A DNA stretch of 64,000 bases from contig JAEWZX010000007.1 in the NCBI GenBank assembly GCA_023394965.1, positions 124,001-188,000 on the forward strand, read 5' to 3'. This document shows positions 26,611 through 35,328 of the stretch, in pieces. How positions within the stretch are numbered: position 1 is the stretch's first letter; every line of letters starts with the position of its first letter. The translations under genes were made by a program, and so were the position numbers. The DNA comes from Pseudomonadota bacterium (GTDB lineage Bacteria; Pseudomonadota; Alphaproteobacteria; Sphingomonadales; Sphingomonadaceae). The notes under the pieces are model-generated. The model ran no database searches. It saw only the letters and a list, made by a program, of their open reading frames with translations, and had not been told where the DNA came from.

Positions 26611-28221
26611 ATGACCGCACCCGTTCTTACGTCGACGCTGGACCGCGAGGCACCTGACGCCAAGGCACGGTTTGCGCATAATCAGGCGCTTGCTGCGGAA
26701 CTGCGTTCGATCGTCGCCGAGGCGGCGCTGGGCGGTAGTGAGGGCAGCCGCGAGCGGCATGTCTCGCGTGGCAAACTGTTGCCGCGTGAGCGCGTGGAGC
26801 GGCTGCTCGATCCCGGCAGTCCCTTCCTCGAGATCGGCCAGCTCGCCGCCAACGGCATGTACGGCCAAGACGCAATCAACGGTGCGGGTCTGATTGCCGG
26901 GATCGGGCGCGTCTCGGGTCGGCAGGTGATGATCGTGTGCAACGATGCCACGGTTAAGGGTGGCACCTATTACCCGATGACGGTCAAGAAGCACCTGCGC
27001 GCCCAAGAAATCGCGCAGGAAAATCGTCTGCCGTGCATCTATCTGGTCGACAGCGGCGGGGCCAACCTGCCGCACCAGGCCGAAGTCTTCCCCGACCGCG
27101 ACCATTTCGGGCGGATCTTTTTCAACCAGGCCAATATGTCCGCGCTCGGCATTCCGCAGATCGCCTGCGTCATGGGCAGCTGCACCGCAGGCGGGGCCTA
27201 TGTGCCAGCCATGTCGGACGAGACGGTTATCGTGCGCAACCAAGGCACGATCTTCCTCGCCGGCCCGCCGCTGGTCAAGGCGGCGACGGGCGAGGAGATC
27301 AGTGCCGAGGATCTGGGCGGCGGCGACCTGCACGCAAAAAAGTCCGGCGTGGTCGACCATCTGGCGGAAAACGACGAGCATGCGCTCACCATCGTGCGCG
27401 ATATCATCTCGCATCTCGGGGAGAACTGCGCCGTAGCAAGGGATATCGCACTGAAGGAACCGCGCGCACCAAAGTTCGACGCGGAAGATCTCTACGCCCT
27501 CATTCCCGAAGACGTACGCGCGCCCTACGATGTGCACGAGGTGATCGCGCGCCTTGTCGACGGTAGCGAGTTCCACGAGTTCAAGCAGCATTACGGCACC
27601 ACGCTGGTCTGCGGTTTCGCGCATATCTGGGGCATGCCGGTGGCGATCCTCGCCAACAACGGCGTGCTGTTCTCCGAAAGCGCACAGAAAGGTGCGCATT
27701 TCATCGAGCTGGCCTGCCAGCGCCGCATCCCGCTGCTGTTCCTGCAGAACATCTCCGGCTTCATGGTCGGCGGGAAATATGAAGCGGAAGGCATTGCCAA
27801 GCATGGCGCCAAACTCGTCACCGCGGTCGCCACCGCCAGCGTGCCCAAGCTCACCGTGGTGATCGGGGGCAGCTTCGGCGCGGGCAATTACGGCATGTGC
27901 GGACGGGCCTATTCCCCGCGCTTTCTGTTTACCTGGCCCAATGCGCGCATCAGCGTGATGGGCGGTGAACAGGCCGCATCGGTCCTCGCCACCGTGCACC
28001 GCGACGCAGACAACTGGACCGATGAACAGGCCGAAGAGTTCAAGGCGCCGATCCGCCAGAAATATGAAGACGAAGGCAATCCCTATTATGCCACCGCCCG
28101 GCTGTGGGATGACGGCGTGATCGACCCGGCTCAGACCCGCGATGCCCTCGCCCTCGCCCTCGCCGCCACACTCGAAGCCCCGATCGCAGAACGGCCCGCC
28201 TTCGGCGTGTTCAGGATGTAG
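26611..28221 (+). CDS. mccB: Methylcrotonyl-CoA carboxylase, carboxyltransferase (beta) subunit
   Basis: A 536-residue carboxyltransferase that moves CO2 from biotin to 3-methylcrotonyl-CoA, the step after isovaleryl-CoA dehydrogenase. The two crotonase-like halves are seen: YLVDSGGANLPHQAEVFPDRDHFGRIF with AGGAYVPAMSDE in the first, and GNYGMCGRAYSPRFLFTWPNARISVMGGEQAASVL in the second. The Ala-Asn-Leu-Pro after SGG and the PNARISVMGGEQAA run favour methylcrotonyl over propionyl carboxylase. ATG 26611 has GGAG seven bases before it; an alternative ATG is at 26584. The biotin-carrying alpha subunit is not encoded in the window. Confidence 0.92.
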   Translation: MTAPVLTSTLDREAPDAKARFAHNQALAAELRSIVAEAALGGSEGSRERHVSRGKLLPRERVERLLDPGSPFLEIGQLAANGMYGQDAINGAGLIAGIGRVSGRQVMIVCNDATVKGGTYYPMTVKKHLRAQEIAQENRLPCIYLVDSGGANLPHQAEVFPDRDHFGRIFFNQANMSALGIPQIACVMGSCTAGGAYVPAMSDETVIVRNQGTIFLAGPPLVKAATGEEISAEDLGGGDLHAKKSGVVDHLAENDEHALTIVRDIISHLGENCAVARDIALKEPRAPKFDAEDLYALIPEDVRAPYDVHEVIARLVDGSEFHEFKQHYGTTLVCGFAHIWGMPVAILANNGVLFSESAQKGAHFIELACQRRIPLLFLQNISGFMVGGKYEAEGIAKHGAKLVTAVATASVPKLTVVIGGSFGAGNYGMCGRAYSPRFLFTWPNARISVMGGEQAASVLATVHRDADNWTDEQAEEFKAPIRQKYEDEGNPYYATARLWDDGVIDPAQTRDALALALAATLEAPIAERPAFGVFRM

Positions 28222-28299
28222 TTGTGCGGAACCGCAAGTCACTGTGCGCATTGCGGATAATGAATACGGGGAATGGACGGGTATCTGGGAGAGATATCC

Positions 28300-28956
28300 A
28301 TGTCGGGCCAGGAAACCACCCTTGCCATTATTGTCGCTACAGCAGTCGTCATTCTGTTGCTGGTCTGGCTCTTCATGCGTCGTCGTCGCACGCAGACGCT
28401 GCGTGATGCATTCGGTGAGGAATACGACCGCACCGTCGAGGCTCGCGGTAAACGCAGCGTCGCTGAATCCGATCTTATCGAACGGCGCGAACGCGTTTCC
28501 AAGTTACAGATCCGTCCGCTGACAAGCACCGAACGTGACAGCTACGCCACAGACTGGAGCGAAACCAAGACGCTTTTTGTGGATAGCCCGGTCGAAGCCG
28601 TCAGCCGGGCTGATCGTTTGCTGACCGACGTGATGAATGCCCGTGGCTATCCGATGAGCGACTTCGAACATCGTCATGCCGATCTGACGGTCGATCATGG
28701 AGAGGTCGCCAAGCATTATCTCGCGGGGCATGAGATTGCCGCCCGGTCGAGCAATGCCACGACCGAAGAGTTGCGCCGAGCCATCAACCACTACGAAGCG
28801 TTATTTACGGACATGACCAGCGAGGTAGCGGATACCGAAGACACCATCATCGTCCGCGATGGTGACGATGATGGCGATGCCGAACTTGTCGACACCACAG
28901 AAGCACCGACGAAGCCTGCAGCTTTCAGTACCACGACCCGGCGCGTCGCAGAGTGA
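28300..28956 (+). CDS. Single-pass membrane protein of unknown function
   Basis: A 218-residue protein. ATG 28300 follows a GGGAGAG ribosome site. One N-terminal helix (LAIIVATAVVILLLVWLFM) is followed by a basic stop (RRRRTQ), so the rest is cytoplasmic. The soluble part is polar and helical, with a repeated pattern of R/E/D (EYDRTVEARGKRSVAESDLIERRERV), and the tail carries a very acidic run (DGDDDGDAE). No enzyme motif is visible. It follows mccB by 78 bp but does not belong to the pathway by content. A 7-bp stem hairpin lies just after its stop. Confidence 0.75.
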   Translation: MSGQETTLAIIVATAVVILLLVWLFMRRRRTQTLRDAFGEEYDRTVEARGKRSVAESDLIERRERVSKLQIRPLTSTERDSYATDWSETKTLFVDSPVEAVSRADRLLTDVMNARGYPMSDFEHRHADLTVDHGEVAKHYLAGHEIAARSSNATTEELRRAINHYEALFTDMTSEVADTEDTIIVRDGDDDGDAELVDTTEAPTKPAAFSTTTRRVAE

Positions 28957-29008
28957 TCCAGAGACCGAGGGGTACTGATTTCGAAATACGCTAACTATTA
29001 TTCTTTCA

Positions 29009-29040
29009 GGCCGCCCCGTCTTTACAATTCGGTGGCGGCC
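29009..29040 (+). terminator. Possible terminator hairpin after the 28300 gene
   Basis: GGCCGCC (29009-29015) and GGCGGCC (29034-29040) form a perfect 7-bp stem around an 18-nt loop, 52 bases after the stop. No uridine run follows (TGATTG), so it is a weak terminator candidate, possibly a Rho-assisted or mRNA-end hairpin. Confidence 0.35.
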
Positions 29041-29115
29041 TGATTGTTGCGACATGTCGCTTGCGATTGCCTCATAACGTTCAAAAAGAGGTCTCGGATG
29101 TCGGGGAGATGATGC

Positions 29116-29937
29116 GTGATAGTTGAAGCGCTGCTGGCCAATATTGCGATATTGCTCGGGATGGCGCTCCTTCTCTGGGTCGTTGCGGTTCAGATCCGTG
29201 ATGTTACTTTTGTAGATGCCTTTTGGGGTGGTGGGATAGCGTTGATGGCTTTCGTCAGCTGGTGGCGCCTTTATGATCCGGGATCGCTGGCCACGCTGCT
29301 CATGGCGATGACAATCATTTGGGGTGTGCGGTTGTGCATTCACCTCTTGGTCCGCTGGTGGCGCGAGGGTGAAGACCGGCGTTATCAACGCATCCTCAGA
29401 AAAGATCGCGCCAAAGGTCGCTTTGCCGTGGCGGCGCTGATCAAGGTCTTCTTGAGTCAGACGGTCCTTCTTTTCCTGGTGTCGAGCCCGGCGCAATACG
29501 GAATACTGGAAGCGAGTGCGATGACCCCGATTAGCGGCATGGCGCTTGTGGGCTTTGCGCTCTGGATGGTGGGCATCGCTTTCGAATGGATCGGCGATTG
29601 GCAGCTCTCTCGGTTCAGGGCGAATCCTGCGAACAATGGTCGGGTCATGGATCGCGGCCTATGGCGTTATACACGGCACCCCAACTATTTCGGCGATGCT
29701 TGCGTGTGGTGGGGCATCTGGATTGCGGCGGCCAGTGCGGGCTGGTGGGTGGCCGTTGTCACTGCGATCGGTCCTATCCTCCTCACTTTCATGTTGGCGC
29801 GCTGGTCCGGCGCCCCGCTACTGGAGAAAAGCATGAAGACATCGCGGCCTGGCTATAAAGCTTACCAGGCACGGACATCGGCCTTCTTTCCGTTGCCCCC
29901 GGGGAAAACCATTTCTCGGAACCGCCAAGGGGTTTAA
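29116..29937 (+). CDS. DUF1295-family membrane protein (steroid 5-alpha-reductase-like fold)
   Basis: A 273-residue protein with about six hydrophobic helices. The C-terminal block RGLWRYTRHPNYFGDACVWWGIWI is the signature shared by DUF1295, steroid 5-alpha reductases and isoprenylcysteine methyltransferases, where it binds NADPH or SAM. The start is GTG at 29116, with GGGGAG at 29103-29108 placed correctly upstream. The lipid it modifies is not known. A TetR-family regulator starts about 55 bp downstream on the same strand. Confidence 0.85.
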   Translation: MIVEALLANIAILLGMALLLWVVAVQIRDVTFVDAFWGGGIALMAFVSWWRLYDPGSLATLLMAMTIIWGVRLCIHLLVRWWREGEDRRYQRILRKDRAKGRFAVAALIKVFLSQTVLLFLVSSPAQYGILEASAMTPISGMALVGFALWMVGIAFEWIGDWQLSRFRANPANNGRVMDRGLWRYTRHPNYFGDACVWWGIWIAAASAGWWVAVVTAIGPILLTFMLARWSGAPLLEKSMKTSRPGYKAYQARTSAFFPLPPGKTISRNRQGV

Positions 29938-29991
29938 CCGCTGCCCTTGTCACCCTAATTGCTGGGCAGGACGAGTTGGGAGCGCCATGCC

Positions 29992-30618
29992 GTGAGCGAA
30001 CACGACATACAGGAAATGCGGCGCAATTTTGCGCGTCAGGCGATGAAGATTATCGAACGGCGCGGCGAAGAAGTAAACCGCGCCCGGCTGGCTGCCGAAC
30101 TCGGTGTTGTCCGTGCCAAGCTGGAAATGGTTTTTCCTGAAGAAAGCGATCTGCTGGAGGCAGTGACTGCTGAGTGGTTCGCCCCGAAGCTGGCTGTAAT
30201 GGACGAAGTCATGGCTTCGGACCTTCCGCCGCGGCGCAAAATGTACGAATTTTTCGCTCGCCGTTTCCTGCTGCTGCGTCAGAATTTCCACGATGATCCC
30301 GCGACCTTCAAACTCTACGTTGAAATGGGGGAGCGGTATTTCGACTATGCGCGAAGCTATCTCGATCTCGCAGATCATTATCTGTGCGAATTGATTGCCG
30401 AAGCCCAGGCTGAAGGATTTCTGCAAGGACTTAAGGTCGACACTGCCATGTCGCTCATCAACCAGATGGTGAGTTGCTACCTTCAGCCTTACATGATTGC
30501 GATGGTGGACGAACGCCTGAGCGCGGAGAAACTGGCGTTGATCGTCGCCGCCATCTTCGACGGCCTTGATTCTCAAGATGGGGGGACACGGGGCACCCGA
30601 TCCATTCGCGCGGCCTGA
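29992..30618 (+). CDS. TetR-family transcriptional regulator
   Basis: A 208-residue regulator. Start GTG 29992 is preceded by GGGAG nine bases away; a longer reading from 29959 lacks this. The first 55 residues form the TetR DNA-binding domain (FARQAMKIIERRGEEVNRARLAAELGVVRAKLEMVFPEES), though the recognition helix is unusual in having VVRAKLEMVF instead of the common YYHF-type end. The rest is the all-helical ligand-binding and dimer half. It may act on the DUF1295 gene before it, but the ligand and target are unknown. Confidence 0.82.
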   Translation: MSEHDIQEMRRNFARQAMKIIERRGEEVNRARLAAELGVVRAKLEMVFPEESDLLEAVTAEWFAPKLAVMDEVMASDLPPRRKMYEFFARRFLLLRQNFHDDPATFKLYVEMGERYFDYARSYLDLADHYLCELIAEAQAEGFLQGLKVDTAMSLINQMVSCYLQPYMIAMVDERLSAEKLALIVAAIFDGLDSQDGGTRGTRSIRAA

Positions 30619-30621
30619 TTG

Positions 30622-31779
30622 CTACTCGGAACGTGGTAGTGAGGAGGTACCTTGGCGCTGCTCGGTAAAAATGCCCCATGCGGCAAGGAACAGTCCGCAG
30701 ACGAGCGGTCCGACAACGATACCTGACAAGCCCATCAACGAAATACCGCCCAGCGTCGTAACCAGAATAAGCCAATCGGGTATGCCGGTATCGCGGCCGA
30801 CCAGTATTGGGCGCAGCACGTTATCCGCCAGCCCGATGACCGCGACGCCCGAGATGATCACTACCAAACCCTGCCAGACGGCGCCTGTTGCCAGGAGGTA
30901 GATTGCTGCTGGAACCCAGACGATGGCTGGCCCGACCGCGGGAAGAAGTGAAGCGATCGCCATAATTACGCCAAGCAGCAGAACCGATGGGATGCCGACG
31001 ATCCAGAAGGTGATCGCCCCCAATGCCCCCTGCACGATACCGACGACGACAGATCCTTTGATCGTTGCCCGCACGATGGTCAGAAACCGTAGCGCAAGCC
31101 TGTCGGCGATGATCCGGTCCATAGGGAGAGCTGCGAGAATTGCCTCGCCGATTGCGCGCCCGTCACGCAGCAGGAAGAATCCAACGTAAAGCGCGATGCC
31201 GAAGCTCAGAACGAAGCCGACGACGCTTCCGCCAATGGCGAGCGCCTGAGCGGCTATGATACCAAGCGAGTCCTCTATGAAAGCTTGCGCGCGTTCTTGA
31301 ATCTCGCCCAGATCGCCGAAGCCTGCATTTTCGAGAGATGTCTGGATATTGGTCGGCAAGGCGGCGAATATTCGTTCGAAATACATCGCGACATCGATCT
31401 GGCCATCCTGGAAAGCGAGAAAGAGGCCGGCAGCTTCATCGACCACAGCACTACCGATCCAAAGTCCTGGAAGGATGACAGCGAAAATAATGACGACCAT
31501 GCTGGCGAGCGCAGCCTGGCTTGTTTTTTCCGGGCGTCTGTAGAGGAACCAGCGATAAAGCGGTTGGAAGAGGATCGCTGCAAGTGCAGCCCACAGCACA
31601 GGCTGGAGAAACGGCAGGACAATTGCCAATAGCGCCAGCGATATAAGCGCGAGGAAGAGCAGAAAGCCGCCCTGTTCGATTTGCCGGGTTTTCAAACGTT
31701 CGCGCAAGACGATCAGTGCCTCGTTATCTAGATTGCCGACGTGATCGGGCCTTTGCTGGTGACAAAAGCCACCCACCAA
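30622..31779 (-). CDS. AI-2E-family transporter (TqsA/PerM-like permease)
   Basis: About 385 residues with six to eight hydrophobic segments. The order is typical: an N-terminal helix pair (FLLFLALISLALLAIVLPFLQPVLWAALAAILF), a long soluble loop (about 110-170), then GGSVVGFVLSFGIALYVGFFLLRDG and a C-terminal set ending in GISLMGLSGIVVGPLVCGLFLA. The start is unsure: the earliest codons are TTG 31779 and GTG 31776, and no ATG or good ribosome site lies near. The family is named for autoinducer export but members carry varied substrates, including Na+/H+ exchange. It converges on the TetR gene. Confidence 0.8.
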   Translation of the reverse strand: MVGGFCHQQRPDHVGNLDNEALIVLRERLKTRQIEQGGFLLFLALISLALLAIVLPFLQPVLWAALAAILFQPLYRWFLYRRPEKTSQAALASMVVIIFAVILPGLWIGSAVVDEAAGLFLAFQDGQIDVAMYFERIFAALPTNIQTSLENAGFGDLGEIQERAQAFIEDSLGIIAAQALAIGGSVVGFVLSFGIALYVGFFLLRDGRAIGEAILAALPMDRIIADRLALRFLTIVRATIKGSVVVGIVQGALGAITFWIVGIPSVLLLGVIMAIASLLPAVGPAIVWVPAAIYLLATGAVWQGLVVIISGVAVIGLADNVLRPILVGRDTGIPDWLILVTTLGGISLMGLSGIVVGPLVCGLFLAAWGIFTEQRQGTSSLPRSE

Positions 31780-31936
31780 GGCGAAATATTAGGCCGATTT
31801 TCGATATGTCGCGTTGGATCAATGGCGTAGATCTGACGGCTCCCGATCTCTCGGTCTGGTATTAGGCAAGGCGGCGGGGTCGCACAAACATGAAAAGCAT
31901 GCATGCTCTACCTTGATGAATGCGTGTCGGTTTGCC

Positions 31937-32515
31937 TTATCGGCCGGAAGAGCGTTCAAGCATAATCGCGAACTTGCGAAGGGTCTGAACGGAAACATCG
32001 AATGCCTGGAGCTTGGACGTATAGCCAGCCACGACGGCTGGGTCGTTTGCCAGATCGTCGCCGAGCATTTCAAGCGCATCCGCGATCTGCCTGACATCGG
32101 CCGCTGACAGGGCGGTCGACACGAGTGGTACCGAGGATCTTGCGATAGGGGCCTGGTTTAGCTGCGCCTTCGTTTGCACGACGATCTGGTCGACGTCGCT
32201 CTGCGTATTTTGTGTGGAGGGAAGCCAGTCGGAAATTTTCGCCTGGCCGTGGAATTGCAGCCCGACACGGTTGGCGTGCAGCCAGACCACCTCGGCTTCC
32301 AGCGAAATGTCACCGCGGATCAGGCGACATCGGGTGCCTGCAGGAGGGAGGGCAGCCCCTTCTACCAGCGCGCCGCTTGATGACATATTGCGAACCTTTA
32401 CGGTACACACACTGCCGCCTGCAGCCAGCTTCGCCATGACGAACAGATTGGTACGGGCCTGGACCCGCGCGCAGTTCGTATGCGGCGAAAGCGTTTCGTA
32501 GGCTGCCGAGATCAT
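31937..32515 (-). CDS. PilZ-domain protein (putative c-di-GMP receptor)
   Basis: A 192-residue cytoplasmic protein. The ATG at 32515, with GAGGAG upstream, is chosen over a longer frame. The PilZ domain has both c-di-GMP contacts: an RVQAR (RxxxR) at about residue 17 and NMSSSGALVEG (N/DxSxxG) near 46, then the barrel strand EVVWLHANRVGLQFHG. The C-terminal half is helical with no known domain. With three GGDEF proteins in the window, it is a plausible local effector, but no operon links them. Confidence 0.85.
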   Translation of the reverse strand: MISAAYETLSPHTNCARVQARTNLFVMAKLAAGGSVCTVKVRNMSSSGALVEGAALPPAGTRCRLIRGDISLEAEVVWLHANRVGLQFHGQAKISDWLPSTQNTQSDVDQIVVQTKAQLNQAPIARSSVPLVSTALSAADVRQIADALEMLGDDLANDPAVVAGYTSKLQAFDVSVQTLRKFAIMLERSSGR

Positions 32516-32676
32516 AGTTAACTCCTCACCTGACCATGGCTTGGTGGAGCAAATTTTCGATTTCGGCCGGTATACGCGATAATGCGTAGCCTTATAGATG
32601 AGAGGCGCGACAGAGAACTCTGCAAACCGCCGGATTTCGGCCACTTGTTAAGACCGAAATCCGGCAACCTGAGCTG

Positions 32677-35208
32677 TCAGACGTCCAGATTGGCAACATT
32701 CAGGGCGTTGTTCTGGATAAATTCGCGACGCGGTTCCACCACATCGCCCATCAGGCGGGTGAATATTTCGTCTGTCACATCGGCATCTTCGACTTTGACC
32801 TGCAAGAGTGCGCGATTGTCGGGATCGAGTGTCGTCTCCCACAATTGTTCGGCATTCATTTCGCCAAGACCCTTGTAGCGCTGAATTTTCTGCCCTTTTC
32901 GACCAGCGACCATGACAGCGTCGAGCAGCTGCGTCGGCAGCGTGATCGCATCTTCGGTAAGAATCGGTGTTTCTTCTTCCGTGTCGACTGTCTCGTTTTC
33001 ATCGGACTCGGTTTCGGCGCTGCTGCGCACCAGACGTAATGGCGAGGTATAAACGTCGGCGAAATCCTGAGCAATGCGATGAAGCTTGCGAGCTTCGGCG
33101 CTGTCGAGAAAGGCCGGGTCGATTTCATGAACATCCGTCACACCGCGCCACAACCGGCTCAGGCGGACTTTTCCGTCTTCACCCGTTTCGGCGCTCCAGC
33201 GCGCTTCGGGATCTCCCATCTGAAGATGGGCGGCTGCGCGATCAAGGGCTGCTGCACGGTCACCCTCTGGATCCAAAGCGCCAGCCAGAGCCATCGCCTC
33301 GATCAGACTGGAATTGTATTTGCGCGGAACAAAGCCAAGCAGGTTGCGCATGCGCAAACCATGGTCGACCAGCGCCTTGAGTTCGCCGCCGCCACGTGAG
33401 GCGCCGCCTTGCGTTTCGAGTACCCGGCCATCAAGGCCCTGTGCGATCAGGAAGCGGTCATAGGCCGGCTGATCCTTGAGGTAGACTTCGCTTTTCCCGC
33501 GAGTCACTTTGTACAGCGGGGGCTGCGCGATGAACAAATGCCCTGCCTTGACGATTTCCGGCATCTGGCGGTGGAAGAAGGTCAACAGCAGTGTGCGGAT
33601 ATGTGCGCCATCGACGTCGGCGTCGGTCATGATCACGATCTTGTGATAGCGCAGCTTGTCGAGATTGAACTCGTCCCGCAGGCCGGTGCCCATGGCCTGG
33701 ATCAGAGTGCCAACTTCCTTGGACGAGATGATCCGATCGAACCGGGCGCGCTCCACATTGAGAATCTTGCCCTTGAGTGGAAGGATCGCCTGCGTTTTGC
33801 GATCACGCCCCTGCTTGGCACTGCCGCCTGCGGAGTCACCTTCCACCAGGAAAAGCTCGCAGTTTTCCGGGTTGCGATCCTGGCAATCGGCTAGCTTGCC
33901 GGGAAGTGAGGCAATGCTCATCGCGCCCTTGCGGCTCATCTCGCGAGCCTTGCGGGCGGCCTCGCGGGCGGCGGCAGCGTCGATCACCTTCTGAATGATC
34001 TGCTTGGCGTCGTTCGGGTTTTCTTCAAGCCATTCGGTCATTTTTTCGCCCATCAGCGATTCGAGTGGCTGGCGGACTTCTGAAGAAACCAGCTTGTCCT
34101 TGGTTTGCGAGCCGAATTTGGGATCGGGCAGCTTGACGGAAACAATGGCAGTCAGGCCTTCGCGCATGTCTTCGCCCGACAGGCTGACCTTTTCCTTCTT
34201 CATCAGGCCGCTTGCGCTTGCGTAATTGTTGAGCGTGCGTGTCAGCGCGGTGCGGAAGGCGGCGAGGTGGGTGCCGCCGTCGCGCTGCGGGATGTTGTTG
34301 GTGAAGCAGAGGACGTTTTCGTAATAGCTGTCGTTCCATTCCAGCGCGACTTCGATGCCGATGCCGTCCTTTTCCGCGCTCACCGAAATGGGCTCGCCGA
34401 CCAGCGCCTGCTTGTTGCGGTCGAGATATTTGACGAATGCCGCGATACCGCCTTCGTAGAACAGGTCATGTTCGAGCGGCTCTTCATGGCGTTTGTCGCG
34501 CAGCTTTATGCGCACGCCCGAGTTGAGGAAGGCCAGCTCCCGATAGCGATGCTCGAGCTTTTCGAAGTCGAATTCAGTGACGTTCTTGAAAGTGTCCTCC
34601 GACGCCTTGAACGTGACGCGGGTGCCCTTCTTGAATCCGTCTTCATCCGGATTTTGTGCGACCTTCGGCGCATCGCCCACAACGCGCAGACTTTCGACAG
34701 CATCCCCATGTTCGAAGCGCATCCAGTGCTCCTTGCCGTCGCGCCAGATGGTGAGTTCAAGCCATTCCGACAGGGCGTTGACCACCGAAACGCCCACACC
34801 GTGAAGCCCGCCTGAAACCTTGTAGGCATTGTCGTCGCTGGTGTTCTCGAATTTGCCGCCAGCGTGAAGCTGGGTCATGATGACTTCGGCAGCGGAGACG
34901 CCTTCTTCCTTGTGCATGTCGACCGGAATGCCGCGACCATTGTCTTCCACCGATACGCTGCCGTCGGCGTTGAGTTCGATCAGGACAAGGTCGCAATGGC
35001 CCGCCAGCGCTTCGTCGATGGCATTGTCCGACACTTCGAACACCATGTGGTGGAGGCCGGAGCCATCGTCGGTATCGCCGATATACATGCCCGGGCGCTT
35101 GCGCACCGCATCGAGGCCCTTGAGGACCTTGATCGAATCCGCGCCGTAACCATTCTTCTTCGGCGCATCGGCGCCCGTATTTTCAGGGATTTCGTCCATA
35201 TCGAGCAT
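32677..35208 (-). CDS. gyrB: DNA gyrase subunit B
   Basis: An 843-residue ATPase subunit of gyrase, which introduces negative supercoils. The GHKL ATP site is clear (SDNAIDEALAG, EDNGRGIPVDMHKEEG, GGLHGVGVSVVNALS), and the TOPRIM domain carries EGDSAGGSAKQGRDRKTQAILPL and MTDADVDGAHIRTLL. The C-terminal KGLGEMNAEQLWETTLDP closes the subunit. It is somewhat longer than the E. coli protein (804), with an acidic insert (ESDENETVDTEEETP) before the last part. The ATG at 35208 is far from any other candidate and fits the family start. Confidence 0.98.
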   Translation of the reverse strand: MLDMDEIPENTGADAPKKNGYGADSIKVLKGLDAVRKRPGMYIGDTDDGSGLHHMVFEVSDNAIDEALAGHCDLVLIELNADGSVSVEDNGRGIPVDMHKEEGVSAAEVIMTQLHAGGKFENTSDDNAYKVSGGLHGVGVSVVNALSEWLELTIWRDGKEHWMRFEHGDAVESLRVVGDAPKVAQNPDEDGFKKGTRVTFKASEDTFKNVTEFDFEKLEHRYRELAFLNSGVRIKLRDKRHEEPLEHDLFYEGGIAAFVKYLDRNKQALVGEPISVSAEKDGIGIEVALEWNDSYYENVLCFTNNIPQRDGGTHLAAFRTALTRTLNNYASASGLMKKEKVSLSGEDMREGLTAIVSVKLPDPKFGSQTKDKLVSSEVRQPLESLMGEKMTEWLEENPNDAKQIIQKVIDAAAAREAARKAREMSRKGAMSIASLPGKLADCQDRNPENCELFLVEGDSAGGSAKQGRDRKTQAILPLKGKILNVERARFDRIISSKEVGTLIQAMGTGLRDEFNLDKLRYHKIVIMTDADVDGAHIRTLLLTFFHRQMPEIVKAGHLFIAQPPLYKVTRGKSEVYLKDQPAYDRFLIAQGLDGRVLETQGGASRGGGELKALVDHGLRMRNLLGFVPRKYNSSLIEAMALAGALDPEGDRAAALDRAAAHLQMGDPEARWSAETGEDGKVRLSRLWRGVTDVHEIDPAFLDSAEARKLHRIAQDFADVYTSPLRLVRSSAETESDENETVDTEEETPILTEDAITLPTQLLDAVMVAGRKGQKIQRYKGLGEMNAEQLWETTLDPDNRALLQVKVEDADVTDEIFTRLMGDVVEPRREFIQNNALNVANLDV

Positions 35209-35328
35209 ATAGGCTTTCGAGGCCGAAAAACCAAAGTTTCCGAGGCGAATTTACCCACAGATTGCGACCTTTGCCGATACGGTCGCAAGCGGTTGATTTC
35301 GGCAGATGAAAAGCGCATCTCGCCGGCC

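Noticed and set aside
26554..28251. Long minus-strand frame upstream of the DUF486 gene
   Set aside because: It is the antisense shadow of mccB, rich in His and Arg with no recognisable domain.
31814..32107. Small plus-strand frame in the PilZ region
   Set aside because: Mostly antisense to the PilZ gene, with no supporting start signal.
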